Numbered from the stretch's first letter, positions 25,602 to 34,884 are shown. The stretch: DNA of 64,000 bases from Anaerotruncus sp. MC2020 (GCA_000701945.1 KL370840.1:186001-250000), one strand, 5' to 3'. Translations and numbers: made by a program. Notes: generated by a model from the letters alone, not told the origin.

Positions 25602-26645
25602 GTGAAAACTATCCATATCCGTACAAGCAAGCCTTATGACGTTCTCATCGAACGCGGCAGCATTGCGAAATGCGGTGAATATATCTCTTCTGTGACCAAA
25701 TCCCAAAAAGCTGCTGTTATCACTGATGATATCGTCGGTGGTCTGTACTCCGAAGCTGTCTGCGCGTCATTGCGTTCGTGCGGCTTTGATGTCGGTGTTT
25801 TCACGTTCCCCAACGGCGAGGCTTCAAAGAATCTTGACATATTAAGTAAAATTTACAACTATTTGTGTGAGTTCGGTATCACTCGCAGTGATAGCCTTAT
25901 TGCTCTCGGCGGCGGTGTTGTCGGAGATATAACAGGTCTCGCAGCGGCGACTTTCCTGCGCGGCATAGATTTTGTCCAGATACCGACTACCCTGCTCGCT
26001 CAGGTCGATTCATCGGTCGGAGGCAAAACTGCTGTTGATATCCCAGGCGGCAAGAACCTCGTAGGTGCATTCAAGCAGCCTGTTCTTGTCATATGCGACA
26101 GCAATACGCTCTCTACCCTGCCCGAGGCTGAGCTCGCGTGTGGTATGGCTGAGGCTATAAAATACGGAATGATTCGCGATAAAGAGCTTTTCAAGCTCAT
26201 AGAATCGTACGATATAAGCAATGTTGACGAGGTCATTGATGACATCGTCTATGCAAGCATTGACATTAAGCGCGACGTTGTTGAGCATGACGAATTCGAC
26301 CGAGGTGAGCGCTTCATTCTCAATTTCGGGCACACTCTCGGTCACGCTATCGAGGGCTGGCACAACTACACCGATTACACGCATGGCATGGGAGTCGCTG
26401 CAGGAATGTGCATGATGACCGACAGATTCTGTGCTCCCGAGCTGGCGGAGAGGCTCCGCAGGTGCGTGACTGCATACAAGCTCCCGACAGGCACGGAGGC
26501 TCCGATGGAGGAGCTCCTCCCCTACTGCTCCGTCGACAAGAAGCGAGAGCTCGATTCTATCAGCTTCATTGTCTGCGAGGAAGTCGGAAAAGCTGAGATA
26601 AGGCGCGTTAAGCTGGACGAGTTCTATCGTCTTATGGGGGTGTGA
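25602..26645 (+). CDS. aroB: 3-dehydroquinate synthase
   Basis: A 347-residue NAD- and metal-dependent enzyme that makes 3-dehydroquinate from DAHP, step two of the shikimate pathway. It has FPNGEASKN, the NAD-binding LGGGVVGDITGLAAATFLRGI, the lysine-rich VDSSVGGKTAVD.PGGKNLVG segment and the metal ligands in GHTLGHAIE. The start is GTG at 25602 after AAAGGCGG. It is first in the operon aroB-aroA-aroC, with aroA starting one base after its stop. Confidence 0.95.
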   Translation: MKTIHIRTSKPYDVLIERGSIAKCGEYISSVTKSQKAAVITDDIVGGLYSEAVCASLRSCGFDVGVFTFPNGEASKNLDILSKIYNYLCEFGITRSDSLIALGGGVVGDITGLAAATFLRGIDFVQIPTTLLAQVDSSVGGKTAVDIPGGKNLVGAFKQPVLVICDSNTLSTLPEAELACGMAEAIKYGMIRDKELFKLIESYDISNVDEVIDDIVYASIDIKRDVVEHDEFDRGERFILNFGHTLGHAIEGWHNYTDYTHGMGVAAGMCMMTDRFCAPELAERLRRCVTAYKLPTGTEAPMEELLPYCSVDKKRELDSISFIVCEEVGKAEIRRVKLDEFYRLMGV

Positions 26646-26646
26646 A

Positions 26647-27873
26647 ATGGATATTCGCATTAGTCCCTCACGCCTCGCGGGAAGCGTAAATATACCCGCA
26701 TCAAAGAGCTGTGCTCACCGTGCGCTTATATGCGCGGCGCTTGCTGACGGTGTATCGCACATCAGCGGCGTTACATTTTCCAAGGATATAGAAGCTACAA
26801 TTAACGCTATGACTGCCCTCGGAGCTTCATTTGAAGCCGACGACGATAGTATTACAGTCCGCGGTGTCACAGATATACCGTCATATGCGGACATCGACTG
26901 CAACGAGAGCGGCTCTACTCTGAGATTTGTTATGCCGATTGCTTCCGTTCTCGGTACTGATTCCGTATTTCACGGCAGAGGCAGACTTCCTGAGCGACCC
27001 ATTGACATTTACAAGTGTGAGCTCGGAAGGAACGGCGTTCGGTTTGTGACCGAGTCCATGCCGTATGAGCTCACAGGCAGGCTTAAAGGCGGCAGATTCG
27101 AGGTCGAGGGCAATGTGTCCTCGCAGTTTATCACAGGACTGCTCTTTGCGCTCCCGCTGTGCGAGGAGGACTCCGAGATAGTCCTCACGTCGCACCTTGA
27201 ATCGCGTCCGTATGTAGATATCACGCTCGATATCCTCAAGCGGTTTGGAATTGAGATAACCGAGACCGACAGCGGCTTCACTGTCAGGGGCGGGCAGAAA
27301 TACGCTCCGCACGACGAAAAAGTTGAGGGCGATTACTCGCAGGCGGCTTTCTTCTATGTCGCTAATGCTATGGGCTCGGGCGTGATGATGAACAATCTTG
27401 CTCCTGACAGCGTGCAGGGAGACAGACGCATAGAGGATATCATCGCTCGTTCAGGAAAAAATGCCGAGATAATCGGCTTTGAGGAGGACTGCTCCGATAT
27501 CCCAGACCTCGTGCCGATACTCTCAGTGCTCGGAGCCTACGGCAAACAGCGCTCCGTCATATACAATGCGGAAAGGCTTCGTATAAAAGAAAGCGACCGA
27601 CTTGCCGCGTGTGCGGATATGCTTGGCAGGCTCGGCGGGAATGTCACCGTGACCTCCGACGGGCTGATAATAGAGCCGAACGGCAGGCTCCACGGCGGCG
27701 AGGTCGACAGCTTCGGCGACCACAGGATAGTCATGGCTGCGGCAATAGCCGCTCTCGGAGCAACGGGCGACGTCATCATACACGGAGCAGAGGCGGCTGA
27801 AAAATCCTACCCCGACTTCTTCAGAGATTACACTTTACTTGGAGGTATTGCAAATGTCATCGATCTGGAATAA
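26647..27873 (+). CDS. aroA: 3-phosphoshikimate 1-carboxyvinyltransferase (EPSP synthase)
   Basis: A 408-residue enzyme that transfers enolpyruvate from PEP to shikimate 3-phosphate. It has IPASKSCAHRALICAAL at the N-terminus, the NESGSTLRF motif, GRGRLPERPI, EGDYSQAAFF and RIKESDRLAA, and ends with DHRIVMAAAIAAL. NESGSTLRF replaces the common NAGTAMR of classical enzymes, as in many Firmicutes. It overlaps aroC by 20 nt. Confidence 0.95.
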   Translation: MDIRISPSRLAGSVNIPASKSCAHRALICAALADGVSHISGVTFSKDIEATINAMTALGASFEADDDSITVRGVTDIPSYADIDCNESGSTLRFVMPIASVLGTDSVFHGRGRLPERPIDIYKCELGRNGVRFVTESMPYELTGRLKGGRFEVEGNVSSQFITGLLFALPLCEEDSEIVLTSHLESRPYVDITLDILKRFGIEITETDSGFTVRGGQKYAPHDEKVEGDYSQAAFFYVANAMGSGVMMNNLAPDSVQGDRRIEDIIARSGKNAEIIGFEEDCSDIPDLVPILSVLGAYGKQRSVIYNAERLRIKESDRLAACADMLGRLGGNVTVTSDGLIIEPNGRLHGGEVDSFGDHRIVMAAAIAALGATGDVIIHGAEAAEKSYPDFFRDYTLLGGIANVIDLE

Positions 27874-28897
27874 CAGGATCTCCATATCGTTCTTCGGCGA
27901 GTCCGAAGGACCTGCTATAGGTGTAACCATTGACGGACTGCCCGCAGGCGAATATATCGACCCCGACGAGATTCGCCGATATATGGACAGGAGAACCCCC
28001 AATTCCTACAAGGACGAGAATACGCGCAGAACTCCCCTGCCCCGTATCATGTCAGGCGTTACGGGCGACCGCACAACAGGCGGTCCGCTGTGTGCGTTCA
28101 TTCAGAATATAGACAGGCGTCCGCGTGAGGAGCGCAATGACGTCTCCAAACTTGTACGTGCGGGAAATGCCGATTATACGGGAGCTGTACGCTACCGCGG
28201 CTACAACGACGTTATGGACAGGAGCTCTCGAGCGGAGAAGCTCACCGCTCCTCTCTGCTTTGCGGGTGCTGTATGCGCTCAGATACTCGAGCGCCGCGGA
28301 ATATTCACGGGAGCGCATATCGCTCAGATACACAATATCAAGGACAACCCCTATGACAAGGTCAAGCTCGACCGCGACGCTGTCATAAGCACGCGGTACA
28401 AGGACTTCCCCGTTATCAATGACCGCAAGGGCTGGCTCATGCTCGAGGACATAGCCAAGGCTAAGGAGGCGGGAGAATCGCTCGGCGGCATTATCGAGTG
28501 CGCCGCGGTGAACGTTCCCGCGGGTGTAGGCTCACCGATATTCGACGGTCTCGAGAACAACATCGCTCAGCTCATTTTCGGTATCCCGTCGGTGAAGGGA
28601 CTCGAATTCGGAGCGGGCTTTTCAACTGCGAATATGGTCGGAAGTCAGAGCAGTGACGATTTCTACGTCGACGAGCGCGGTCATGTCGTGACCCGAACAA
28701 ACAATCACGGCGGTATCCTCGGAGGCATATCCTCGGGTATGCCCATAACCCTCAACGTTGCGTTCAAGCCTGTTCAGAACGAGGGCAGCGGCGGTCTCGG
28801 AGACACCTGCATCGTCCCGAAGGCTGTTCCGTGCGTAGAGGCTGCCGTAAATATAGCACTTCTCTCAAATATGCTCGATTACCCGAGCTTCTGCTGA
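27854..28897 (+). CDS. aroC: Chorismate synthase
   Basis: A 347-residue FMN-dependent enzyme that makes chorismate. Signatures include FFGESEGPAIGVTIDGLPAGEYI at the start (serine where many enzymes have His), the RPREERND segment, FSTANMVGSQ-like FMN loop and NNHGGILGGISSGMP. The ATG at 27854 is preferred because GGAGGT lies 8 nt upstream, inside the end of aroA. The DUF4364 gene follows after 9 nt. Confidence 0.94.
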   Translation: MSSIWNNRISISFFGESEGPAIGVTIDGLPAGEYIDPDEIRRYMDRRTPNSYKDENTRRTPLPRIMSGVTGDRTTGGPLCAFIQNIDRRPREERNDVSKLVRAGNADYTGAVRYRGYNDVMDRSSRAEKLTAPLCFAGAVCAQILERRGIFTGAHIAQIHNIKDNPYDKVKLDRDAVISTRYKDFPVINDRKGWLMLEDIAKAKEAGESLGGIIECAAVNVPAGVGSPIFDGLENNIAQLIFGIPSVKGLEFGAGFSTANMVGSQSSDDFYVDERGHVVTRTNNHGGILGGISSGMPITLNVAFKPVQNEGSGGLGDTCIVPKAVPCVEAAVNIALLSNMLDYPSFC

Positions 28898-28906
28898 GGT
28901 GATACT

Positions 28907-29500
28907 ATGCACGACGAAAACATCTTCAAAATGTCGGAAATGGCTGACACCGAGCTAAAGGACGTTCCTACGCTGAATATCCTTATCTGCTACCTGATTT
29001 ACAAGATAGGCAAGCCTGTCAGCGTCGAGCATCTGTACGACATAGTCATAAATACAGGTGTTATCAACTACTTCTACTATCAGGACTCTATCGACTACCT
29101 GCTGACTAACGGGCTCATCACCGAGGAGCAGGACGACAAGGGCGTCAACTGCTATGTCCTCCAGCCAAAGGGCACTGTATGTGCGAAGGAGCTGAAAAAA
29201 TATGCTCCCAAGGCGTACCGTGACAAGCTCGTGCTTGCGGCTCTTCGCTATTTCGCGAGGATAAAGTATGAGCAGGAGATAAAGATAGAGTATATCCCGC
29301 TTGAGAACGGCGTTTATACTCATATCCGCTGTCTTGATGTCAAAAATGACCTCATGGACCTGAAGCTCTATGCTCCCGATATGGGACAGGCTAAGCTCAT
29401 AGGCGAAAAGGTGATGCTCAATCCTGCGGGCTTCTACGGAAAAGTCATCGAGCTCGCGCTCTCGAACGAGGAGGACCCGTATGACCTCAGCGACAATTAA
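28907..29500 (+). CDS. DUF4364 family protein
   Basis: A 197-residue protein with an N-terminal winged-helix-like region (LKDVPTLNILICYLIYKIGKPVS..., then YYQDSIDYLLTNGLIT) and a C-terminal alpha/beta part, matching the DUF4364 family of Clostridia. The N-terminus suggests DNA binding, so it may be a regulator; this is inferred. It lies immediately after aroC, and the next small gene starts 20 nt before its end. Confidence 0.78.
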   Translation: MHDENIFKMSEMADTELKDVPTLNILICYLIYKIGKPVSVEHLYDIVINTGVINYFYYQDSIDYLLTNGLITEEQDDKGVNCYVLQPKGTVCAKELKKYAPKAYRDKLVLAALRYFARIKYEQEIKIEYIPLENGVYTHIRCLDVKNDLMDLKLYAPDMGQAKLIGEKVMLNPAGFYGKVIELALSNEEDPYDLSDN

Positions 29501-29660
29501 TGCGCTTGATGCCTCTCCCCTGCCGACATGGCTGACGGTCCTGATAATGGTCGCGATATTCATCGCAGTATCCGTGATATCAGGCTGTCTGACGTACAAG
29601 TACCGCGTAAAGAGGCGAAAAGGAGTGCAGGATAGCAATGAGAACGAATCGGCTGAATAA
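29481..29660 (+). CDS. Small single-pass membrane protein (59 residues)
   Basis: A 59-residue frame starting MTSATINALDASPLPTWL, with one hydrophobic helix (about 18-40) and a basic tail KYRVKRRKG, giving an N-out/C-in topology. GGAGGAC lies 5 nt before the ATG. It overlaps DUF4364 by 20 nt and the next gene by 23 nt, typical of coupled genes. No known family was recognised. Confidence 0.6.
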   Translation: MTSATINALDASPLPTWLTVLIMVAIFIAVSVISGCLTYKYRVKRRKGVQDSNENESAE

Positions 29661-29979
29661 TCTCAAAATCAACGGTCTGCACAATGATACGGCGATATAT
29701 GAGGATTCTGTCTTCATCGGCTTTATGCTGCCCGAGGCTGTCGAGGAGCACATGGAGGAATACCGTGCGGCTGCTCTCGAGCTCGCGGAGCGTGAGACCT
29801 GCGACAAGGTCGTGATATATGCCGTTCTTGAATATGACGACGCGGGCGGTGCGCTTTTATCCGCCGATTTCATGTGCAGGAGCGTTCCATATCAGAAATA
29901 TACCGAACTGGCGTTGAAGCTGCTGCATAGCTGCCGCCTTTTCTTTTTCAGAGGAAGGAAGGAATCAGACAATGAATAA
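29638..29979 (+). CDS. Small uncharacterised protein (113 residues)
   Basis: A 113-residue soluble protein I do not recognise with confidence; it is loosely like small DUF6514-type Clostridia proteins. It begins MRTNRLNNLKINGLHND and has YEDSVFIGFMLPEAVEEHMEEY in the middle and a basic C-terminus. AAAGGAG precedes the start. It overlaps the preceding small membrane gene and the following dockerin gene (8 nt), so all are likely one transcript. Confidence 0.65.
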   Translation: MRTNRLNNLKINGLHNDTAIYEDSVFIGFMLPEAVEEHMEEYRAAALELAERETCDKVVIYAVLEYDDAGGALLSADFMCRSVPYQKYTELALKLLHSCRLFFFRGRKESDNE

Positions 29980-30814
29980 GACTAAGATAGCCTCGCTTTT
30001 ATGCGCGGCTCTGCTCTGCTCGGGAGCAGGTGCGTCCATGACAGCCTACGCGGAAGATACCGCTGCCCACAAGGTCACGGTCTATGATTTTGACGGCAGC
30101 GTCATGGCAACGCTCACAGTCAGCGACGGTGCGGCTCTTGACCTCAGCAGCGTGGATACCTCCAAGCTCGAGAAGCACCTTGATGTGTACACGCAGATAG
30201 GCTTTGACTCATGGAGCAGCTATCCTGAAAAGATAACCGCTGATACGTCTGTGTATGCACTGTACAAGAAGATGACCATTTCCCTCGACGGCAAGCCAAA
30301 GAAGACGGAGTATTACTCCAAAGAGGGAAATATCGACCTCAGCGGGCTCAAGGTAACTATTTCCGCGGAAAAGCAGCTCCCCGAGAAGGACGAGCAGGGC
30401 AAGTTCAAAACAGCTAACGAGGTCATCAGCATTGAATCCAAGTGTACTGCAGTACCCGAAACCCTCGGTGAAGCCTTCGCAAATGGCAATACCGCGAGCG
30501 TTAAGGTCTACCCTATCGACAGTGAGAAGGAGATTCTCACCTATGATATCAGCCTCTTCCCCGAGATAGGCGACGCCGATATGAGCGGAGCTGTCAATGC
30601 CTCGGACGCGTCACAGATACTGGTGTTCTACTCCCTCGCATCTACGGGCAAAACTCCCGCATATAAGGAAGGTCAGCAGAAGCGTGCTGATGTGAATCGG
30701 GACGGTATGGTCGACTCTAACGACGCGACAATAGTCATGGTCTACTACGCGGCGGCTTCCACGGGACAGGATACCAACTGGGACAGAATGCTCGCAGGCA
30801 AACAAAAATTGTGA
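29972..30814 (+). CDS. Secreted dockerin protein with InlB-repeat-like region
   Basis: A 280-residue protein with a signal peptide (about 1-28), an InlB B-repeat-like region (about 30-105, with FDSWSSYPEKITADTSVYALYK), an Ig-like stretch (about 105-195) and a C-terminal dockerin (about 197-266). The dockerin calcium loops are GDADMSGAVNASDASQIL and ADVNRDGMVDSNDATIV, each followed by a YYS/YYA-STG helix end. This differs clearly from the GH5/GH9 dockerins. No catalytic domain is present, so a structural or binding role in the cellulosome is likely. Confidence 0.82.
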   Translation: MNKTKIASLLCAALLCSGAGASMTAYAEDTAAHKVTVYDFDGSVMATLTVSDGAALDLSSVDTSKLEKHLDVYTQIGFDSWSSYPEKITADTSVYALYKKMTISLDGKPKKTEYYSKEGNIDLSGLKVTISAEKQLPEKDEQGKFKTANEVISIESKCTAVPETLGEAFANGNTASVKVYPIDSEKEILTYDISLFPEIGDADMSGAVNASDASQILVFYSLASTGKTPAYKEGQQKRADVNRDGMVDSNDATIVMVYYAAASTGQDTNWDRMLAGKQKL

Positions 30815-30831
30815 TTTTTTTGCGTTTTCTA

Positions 30832-30860
30832 TTGCAATACATCGGAAAATGATGTATAAT
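30832..30860 (+). promoter_or_regulatory. Promoter of glyA
   Basis: TTGCAA (30832-30837), 17-nt spacer, TATAAT (30855-30860). A second TATAAT sits at 30866. Confidence 0.75.
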
Positions 30861-30907
30861 TATTGTATAATGCTTTTTTGCAACTATTATTAAGGAGAAT
30901 GATAAGA

Positions 30908-32164
30908 ATGTACAACGACCTCATGGATTCTATCGGATTCGTTACTAAGTATGACCCTGCCGTAGGTGAAGCTATGGGCAAGGAGCTTGCTCGTCAGCAG
31001 AGAAACCTCGAGCTCATCGCAAGCGAAAATATAGTTTCTCCCGCAGTTATGGCTGCTATGGGAAGCGTCCTCACGAACAAGTACGCTGAGGGCTATCCCG
31101 GAAAGCGCTACTATGGCGGATGTCAGTGCGTTGACGAGGTGGAGGCTATCGCTATCCAGCGTGCCTGCGAGCTCTTCGGCGCTAAGTACGCAAACGTTCA
31201 GCCTCACTCGGGTGCTCAGGCTAATACAGCTGCTTACTTCGCAGTTCTCCAGCCCGGCGACACAGTTCTTGGCATGAGCCTTGCAGACGGCGGTCACCTC
31301 ACACACGGCTCGCCCGTAAACCTCTCGGGCAAGTATTTCAACTTCGTTTCCTACGGTCTCGACGACGAGACAGAGACTATAAACTACGATGAGGTGTACA
31401 AGCTCGCAAACAAGCACAAGCCCCGTCTTATCGTTGCAGGTGCTTCTGCTTATCCCCGCGCTCTCGACTTCAAGCGCCTCTCCGAGATAGCAAGAGCTGT
31501 CGGCGCTCTCCTCATGGTTGATATGGCTCACATCGCAGGTCTTGTTGCGGCAGGCTGCCACGAGTCCCCTGTCCCCTACGCTGACATCGTTACAACAACG
31601 ACTCACAAGACTCTCCGCGGACCCAGAGGCGGACTTATCCTCACAAACAACGAGTTCCTCATCAAGAAGATAAATTCCGCTATATTCCCCGGCACACAGG
31701 GCGGTCCTCTGATGCATACTATTGCTGCTAAGGCTGTATGCTTCGGTGAGGCTCTCAAGCCTGAGTTCAAGGACTATCAGAGACGTATCGTTGAGAATGC
31801 AAAGGCTCTCTCCGAGGGTCTGCTCAAGAGAGGCTTCAACCTCGTTTCGGGTGGCACTGACAACCACCTCATGCTCGTTGACCTCCGTCCCTTCAACATC
31901 ACAGGCAAGGAGCTCGAGCACAGACTTGACGAGGTATACATCACAGTTAACAAGAACGCTATCCACAACGACCCTGAGAAGCCCTTCGTAACAAGCGGTA
32001 TCAGAATCGGTACTCCTGCTGTTACAACAAGAGGTCTCGGCGTTGAGGAAATGGAGAAGATTGCTGAGTACATCTACCTCTGCGCTACAGATTTCGAGAA
32101 CAAGGCTGACGAGATCCGCGCAGGCGTAAACGCTATCTGCGAAAAGTTCCCGCTCTACAAGTAA
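30908..32164 (+). CDS. glyA: Serine hydroxymethyltransferase
   Basis: A 418-residue PLP enzyme that interconverts serine and glycine while charging tetrahydrofolate with a one-carbon unit. It has [28 protein letters not shown], the PLP-lysine motif [14 protein letters not shown] and [15 protein letters not shown]. The ATG at 30908 is used because AAGGAG lies 11 nt upstream, while an ATG at 30899 is too close to it. It is monocistronic with a strong terminator. It supplies the methylene-THF used by ThyX. Confidence 0.96.
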   Translation: MYNDLMDSIGFVTKYDPAVGEAMGKELARQQRNLELIASENIVSPAVMAAMGSVLTNKYAEGYPGKRYYGGCQCVDEVEAIAIQRACELFGAKYANVQPHSGAQANTAAYFAVLQPGDTVLGMSLADGGHLTHGSPVNLSGKYFNFVSYGLDDETETINYDEVYKLANKHKPRLIVAGASAYPRALDFKRLSEIARAVGALLMVDMAHIAGLVAAGCHESPVPYADIVTTTTHKTLRGPRGGLILTNNEFLIKKINSAIFPGTQGGPLMHTIAAKAVCFGEALKPEFKDYQRRIVENAKALSEGLLKRGFNLVSGGTDNHLMLVDLRPFNITGKELEHRLDEVYITVNKNAIHNDPEKPFVTSGIRIGTPAVTTRGLGVEEMEKIAEYIYLCATDFENKADEIRAGVNAICEKFPLYK

Positions 32165-32174
32165 GAATAACCAT

Positions 32175-32206
32175 CAGGGACGGACAAGCTGTCCGTCCCT
32201 GTTTTT
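32175..32206 (+). terminator. Terminator of glyA
   Basis: A perfect 12-bp stem CAGGGACGGACA / TGTCCGTCCCTG, loop AGC, followed by TTTTT. Confidence 0.9.
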
Positions 32207-32218
32207 ATGGAGGAATTT

Positions 32219-32608
32219 ATGACAGAGTGTGATATTCAGAAAGAAATAACGGCTTCTGAAAACAAAACCTATGCGTATTTCAATTCCGTGCTGTGCAGTC
32301 TGGCATCAGGTAATTTCCTGATTTTTTTGCTGTCCTGTATCGGTACGCTGATGCGTTCATCGAATATTGATGATGTGACAGGAATGCCCGTTGACCCTGA
32401 CTTCATGGACAGCGTCATACTATTTGGCTTTATTGCATTCGTGTGCCTTATGCTTGATGCTTTCTTCGCCTGCAAATGGTTCAGACGTATCCGCTCTCTT
32501 GAAAAGAAGGCAGCGACTATCTTGATATCACTCGCGGTCTACATCGCTCTGACGCCCTTACTCGGCTATATCTCACTGTTGATCTATGGGTTGATACTAT
32601 GGAAATAA
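32219..32608 (+). CDS. Small membrane protein (129 residues)
   Basis: A 129-residue protein with three likely membrane segments (about 29-46, 64-86 and 97-127). It carries no motif I recognise. The start at 32219 is preferred over ATG at 32207 because GGAGGA lies 7 nt upstream of it. The next gene starts 10 nt before its end, so the two are coupled. Confidence 0.6.
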   Translation: MTECDIQKEITASENKTYAYFNSVLCSLASGNFLIFLLSCIGTLMRSSNIDDVTGMPVDPDFMDSVILFGFIAFVCLMLDAFFACKWFRRIRSLEKKAATILISLAVYIALTPLLGYISLLIYGLILWK

Positions 32609-32964
32609 AATATATACACGAGCCGACCGACCTCCAGTGCGGTCAGGCTGTACTTGCAATGATACTCGGTACAACTCCCGAGCACGTCTGCGAAGTCATT
32701 GGTAACGACCGCGAGACTACTCTCGCCGAGATGAAGCAAGTCCTGCGCGGGAACGGATTAATCGTCTCGGACGAGCGTGTGCAGGTCACGGACAAGGCGG
32801 AGCTCCCGCCGCTGTGTATGCTGAGCCTTGAAACTCCGCGCTGCTGGCACTGGTCGCTCTACTGCGACGGCACGTTCTACGACCCCGAGCACGGCGTCAT
32901 GGAGGACTTTCCCGCCTCGAAACGCCGATATTACTGGAAAATCAAACGTAAGGAGGCTGACTGA
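32599..32964 (+). CDS. Peptidase C39-like protein
   Basis: A 121-residue protein that fits a minimal C39 fold: Cys14 in LQCGQAVLAMILG, His84 in CWHWSLYCDG, and Asp95 in YDPEHG, matching a Cys-His-Asp triad. C39 domains cleave double-glycine leaders of bacteriocins in transporters, but free-standing small ones of unknown use are common. No signal peptide or transporter is present. rarA follows immediately. Confidence 0.68.
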   Translation: MEIKYIHEPTDLQCGQAVLAMILGTTPEHVCEVIGNDRETTLAEMKQVLRGNGLIVSDERVQVTDKAELPPLCMLSLETPRCWHWSLYCDGTFYDPEHGVMEDFPASKRRYYWKIKRKEAD

Positions 32965-32965
32965 T

Positions 32966-34237
32966 ATGTCCGCACCTTTAGCAGATAAGATTCGCCCGAA
33001 GTCGCTCGCCGATGTTGTCGGGCAGGAGCATATCCTCGCCGAGGGCAAGCCGCTCCGACGAATAATCGAGAGCGGTAATGTTCCGAACATGATATTTTAC
33101 GGTCCTTCGGGAGTCGGTAAGACTACCGTTGCGCGAATCATTGCCGAAAACTGCGGTATGTCGCTGTACAAGCTCAACGGCACGAATGCCTCGCTCGCCG
33201 ACATCAAGGACGTTGTCGCGGATATCGGTACATTCGGCAGCGAGAACGGCATTCTGCTCTACCTCGATGAGATACAGTACCTCAATAAGAAGCAGCAGCA
33301 GAGTCTGCTCGAATACATCGAAAACGGCGATATCACGCTTATTGCGTCCACGACCGAGAATCCCTACTTCGCCATTTTCAATGCCGTTATCAGTCGCAGC
33401 ACGGTATTTGAGTTCAAGCCAGTGACCGCTGAGCAGCTCAAACCTGCTATACGCCGCGCATTTGCTATCCTCGCCGAGGAGAACGGTTACACTGTAGATG
33501 TGACCGATGATATAGTTGATAAGATAGCTTTCAGCTGCGGAGGCGACGTCCGCAAGGCAATCAATACCGCCGAGCTCGCGGTAATGTGCGGTGTTGTTTC
33601 TGACGGCAAGGTCACCATAACTGCCGATTCGCTCGATATCCTTGCCCAGCGCAGCAATATGCGCTACGACCGCGACGGTGACCAGCACTACGACATTCTC
33701 TCCGCGTTCCACAAGTCCGTTCGCGGTTCAGACGAGAATGCAGCTCTGCACTATGCCGCCCGCCTCATCGCTGCGGGAGATATAATCTCTCTTTGCAGGC
33801 GTATGCTCTGTATCGCAAGCGAGGACGTTGGTCTCGCCTATCCCATGGCAGTCCCGATAGTGAAGGCTTGCGTGGATTCGGCGCTACAGCTCGGTCTCCC
33901 CGAGGCGAAGCTCCCGATTGCGGAGGCTATCATTCTCATGGCGACTGCTCCGAAGTCCAACAGCGCGTGTATGGCTATAGACGCGGCTTTAGCGGACGTG
34001 GAGTCCTGCGATGCGCTCGACTTCCCGCGTCATCTCCAGAACAAGCACTTCGACGGCAAGGGCGCGGCTGTAGTCGGGCAGCACTACCTCTATCCGCACG
34101 ATTTTCCGAATCACTATGTCGCGCAGCAGTACCTCCCTGACGCGTTGAAGGACCGAGTTTACTATGAATACGGCGACAACAAGCAGGAGCAGGCGGCCCT
34201 CCAGTACAGGAAGTCGCTGCTCGAAAAGCTGAAATAA
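32966..34237 (+). CDS. rarA: Replication-associated recombination protein A (RarA/MgsA)
   Basis: A 423-residue clamp-loader-like AAA+ ATPase that acts at stalled replication forks. It has Walker A GPSGVGKTT, Walker B LLYLDEIQYL, sensor STTENPYF, and the MgsA C-terminal region (SVRGSDENAALHYAARLI, ASEDVGLAYP, YLYPHDFPNHYV). The start at 32966 follows AAGGAGG; an upstream frame extension has no ribosome-binding site. The convergent RNA at 34242-34884 shares its downstream hairpin. Confidence 0.94.
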   Translation: MSAPLADKIRPKSLADVVGQEHILAEGKPLRRIIESGNVPNMIFYGPSGVGKTTVARIIAENCGMSLYKLNGTNASLADIKDVVADIGTFGSENGILLYLDEIQYLNKKQQQSLLEYIENGDITLIASTTENPYFAIFNAVISRSTVFEFKPVTAEQLKPAIRRAFAILAEENGYTVDVTDDIVDKIAFSCGGDVRKAINTAELAVMCGVVSDGKVTITADSLDILAQRSNMRYDRDGDQHYDILSAFHKSVRGSDENAALHYAARLIAAGDIISLCRRMLCIASEDVGLAYPMAVPIVKACVDSALQLGLPEAKLPIAEAIILMATAPKSNSACMAIDAALADVESCDALDFPRHLQNKHFDGKGAAVVGQHYLYPHDFPNHYVAQQYLPDALKDRVYYEYGDNKQEQAALQYRKSLLEKLK

Positions 34238-34241
34238 CAAC

Positions 34242-34268
34242 AAAAAGCCCCGAGAGACCTTCGGGGCT
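34242..34268 (-). terminator. Intrinsic terminator of the large minus-strand RNA (and rarA hairpin)
   Basis: An 8-bp stem AGCCCCGA / TCGGGGCT with 7-nt loop. On the minus strand it is followed by TTTTTG; on the plus strand it is followed by GTTGCTTT, so it favours the minus-strand transcript. Confidence 0.8.
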
Positions 34269-34884
34269 GTTGCTTTATTCAATTGTCATTTTAAGCGACT
34301 TTCATCACTTAGCTAAATTACCTGTTGGACTCACTCCTTCAGTCTAAATCTTGAATGAATACCTCATTTTCATAGAACATCATTCCTTCATTGAAGAATC
34401 AAGATCTTTAATTGTAATCAAGCTGTGTTAAGCTGTCACTCCATTGGACTATACCTCCAGAAGATTTTTGGGGACATTTAAAACAGTCCGTATTGGCAGC
34501 CTTTCGGCTAGAAATTCAACTTCTCATTGGACTCAACCTTTACAATAAGATACTTGACAATATATCTAAAGACTTATCGTCGAAGTTTCAGGATAACCTG
34601 TATCCGAATCGAGCTAAGCCTGAAGCCGTATTTCTCTGTCAGCAATGCGTCCGCGTTGTGGTCGGCTGTCATTTGTAGCTTCAAAACTATGGAACAAGTC
34701 TCAAGGACCTATATTCCCTCTTTCAGAATACCGATCACTCAGCGAGCCCGCCGGCTTCACGCTGTGAACCTATGCTTACTTCCATTGGACTCACGATCCT
34801 TTCCGCCATGAATAATCTACATTGAGGAAACCCTCAGACCAAGTAGATTCGGCTCAGTAACTTTTCTGTTACTTCCCTTTCCTT
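34242..34884 (-). ncRNA. Large structured non-coding RNA candidate (about 640 nt)
   Basis: A gene-free stretch with its own minus-strand promoter (TTGACT-17-TAATAT) and intrinsic terminator. No plausible coding frame was found on either strand. The minus strand is purine-rich and full of hairpins: GTAAC/GTTAC, GAATCTAC..GTAGATT enclosing TGAGG/CCTCA, TTCAC-AGC-GTGAA, AGCC-GAAA-GGCT (a GNRA loop, 34509-34498), GGATA/TATCC, CTTCA/TGAAG, and AAGTGA/TCGCTT near the 3' end. The motif GAGTCCAA occurs at 34785-34792, 34527-34534 and 34325-34332, and TAGTCCAA at 34444-34451, each flanked by similar GG..GT and AATGG bases. Size and setting resemble ROOL-type large RNAs, but family identity is not established. 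Confidence 0.62.

Noticed and set aside
34493..34811. Short plus-strand frames of 61 and 94 codons inside the large RNA region
   Set aside because: They have no ribosome-binding sites and unlikely composition, and they run antisense to the promoter-terminator unit.
34242..34884. Group I intron, RNase P RNA or tmRNA as an explanation for the large RNA
   Set aside because: One TATAGTCC string recalls a group I core, but no interrupted gene flanks it and no paired P3-P8 core is visible. No RNase P P4 bases, no tRNA-like ends and no tag frame were found.
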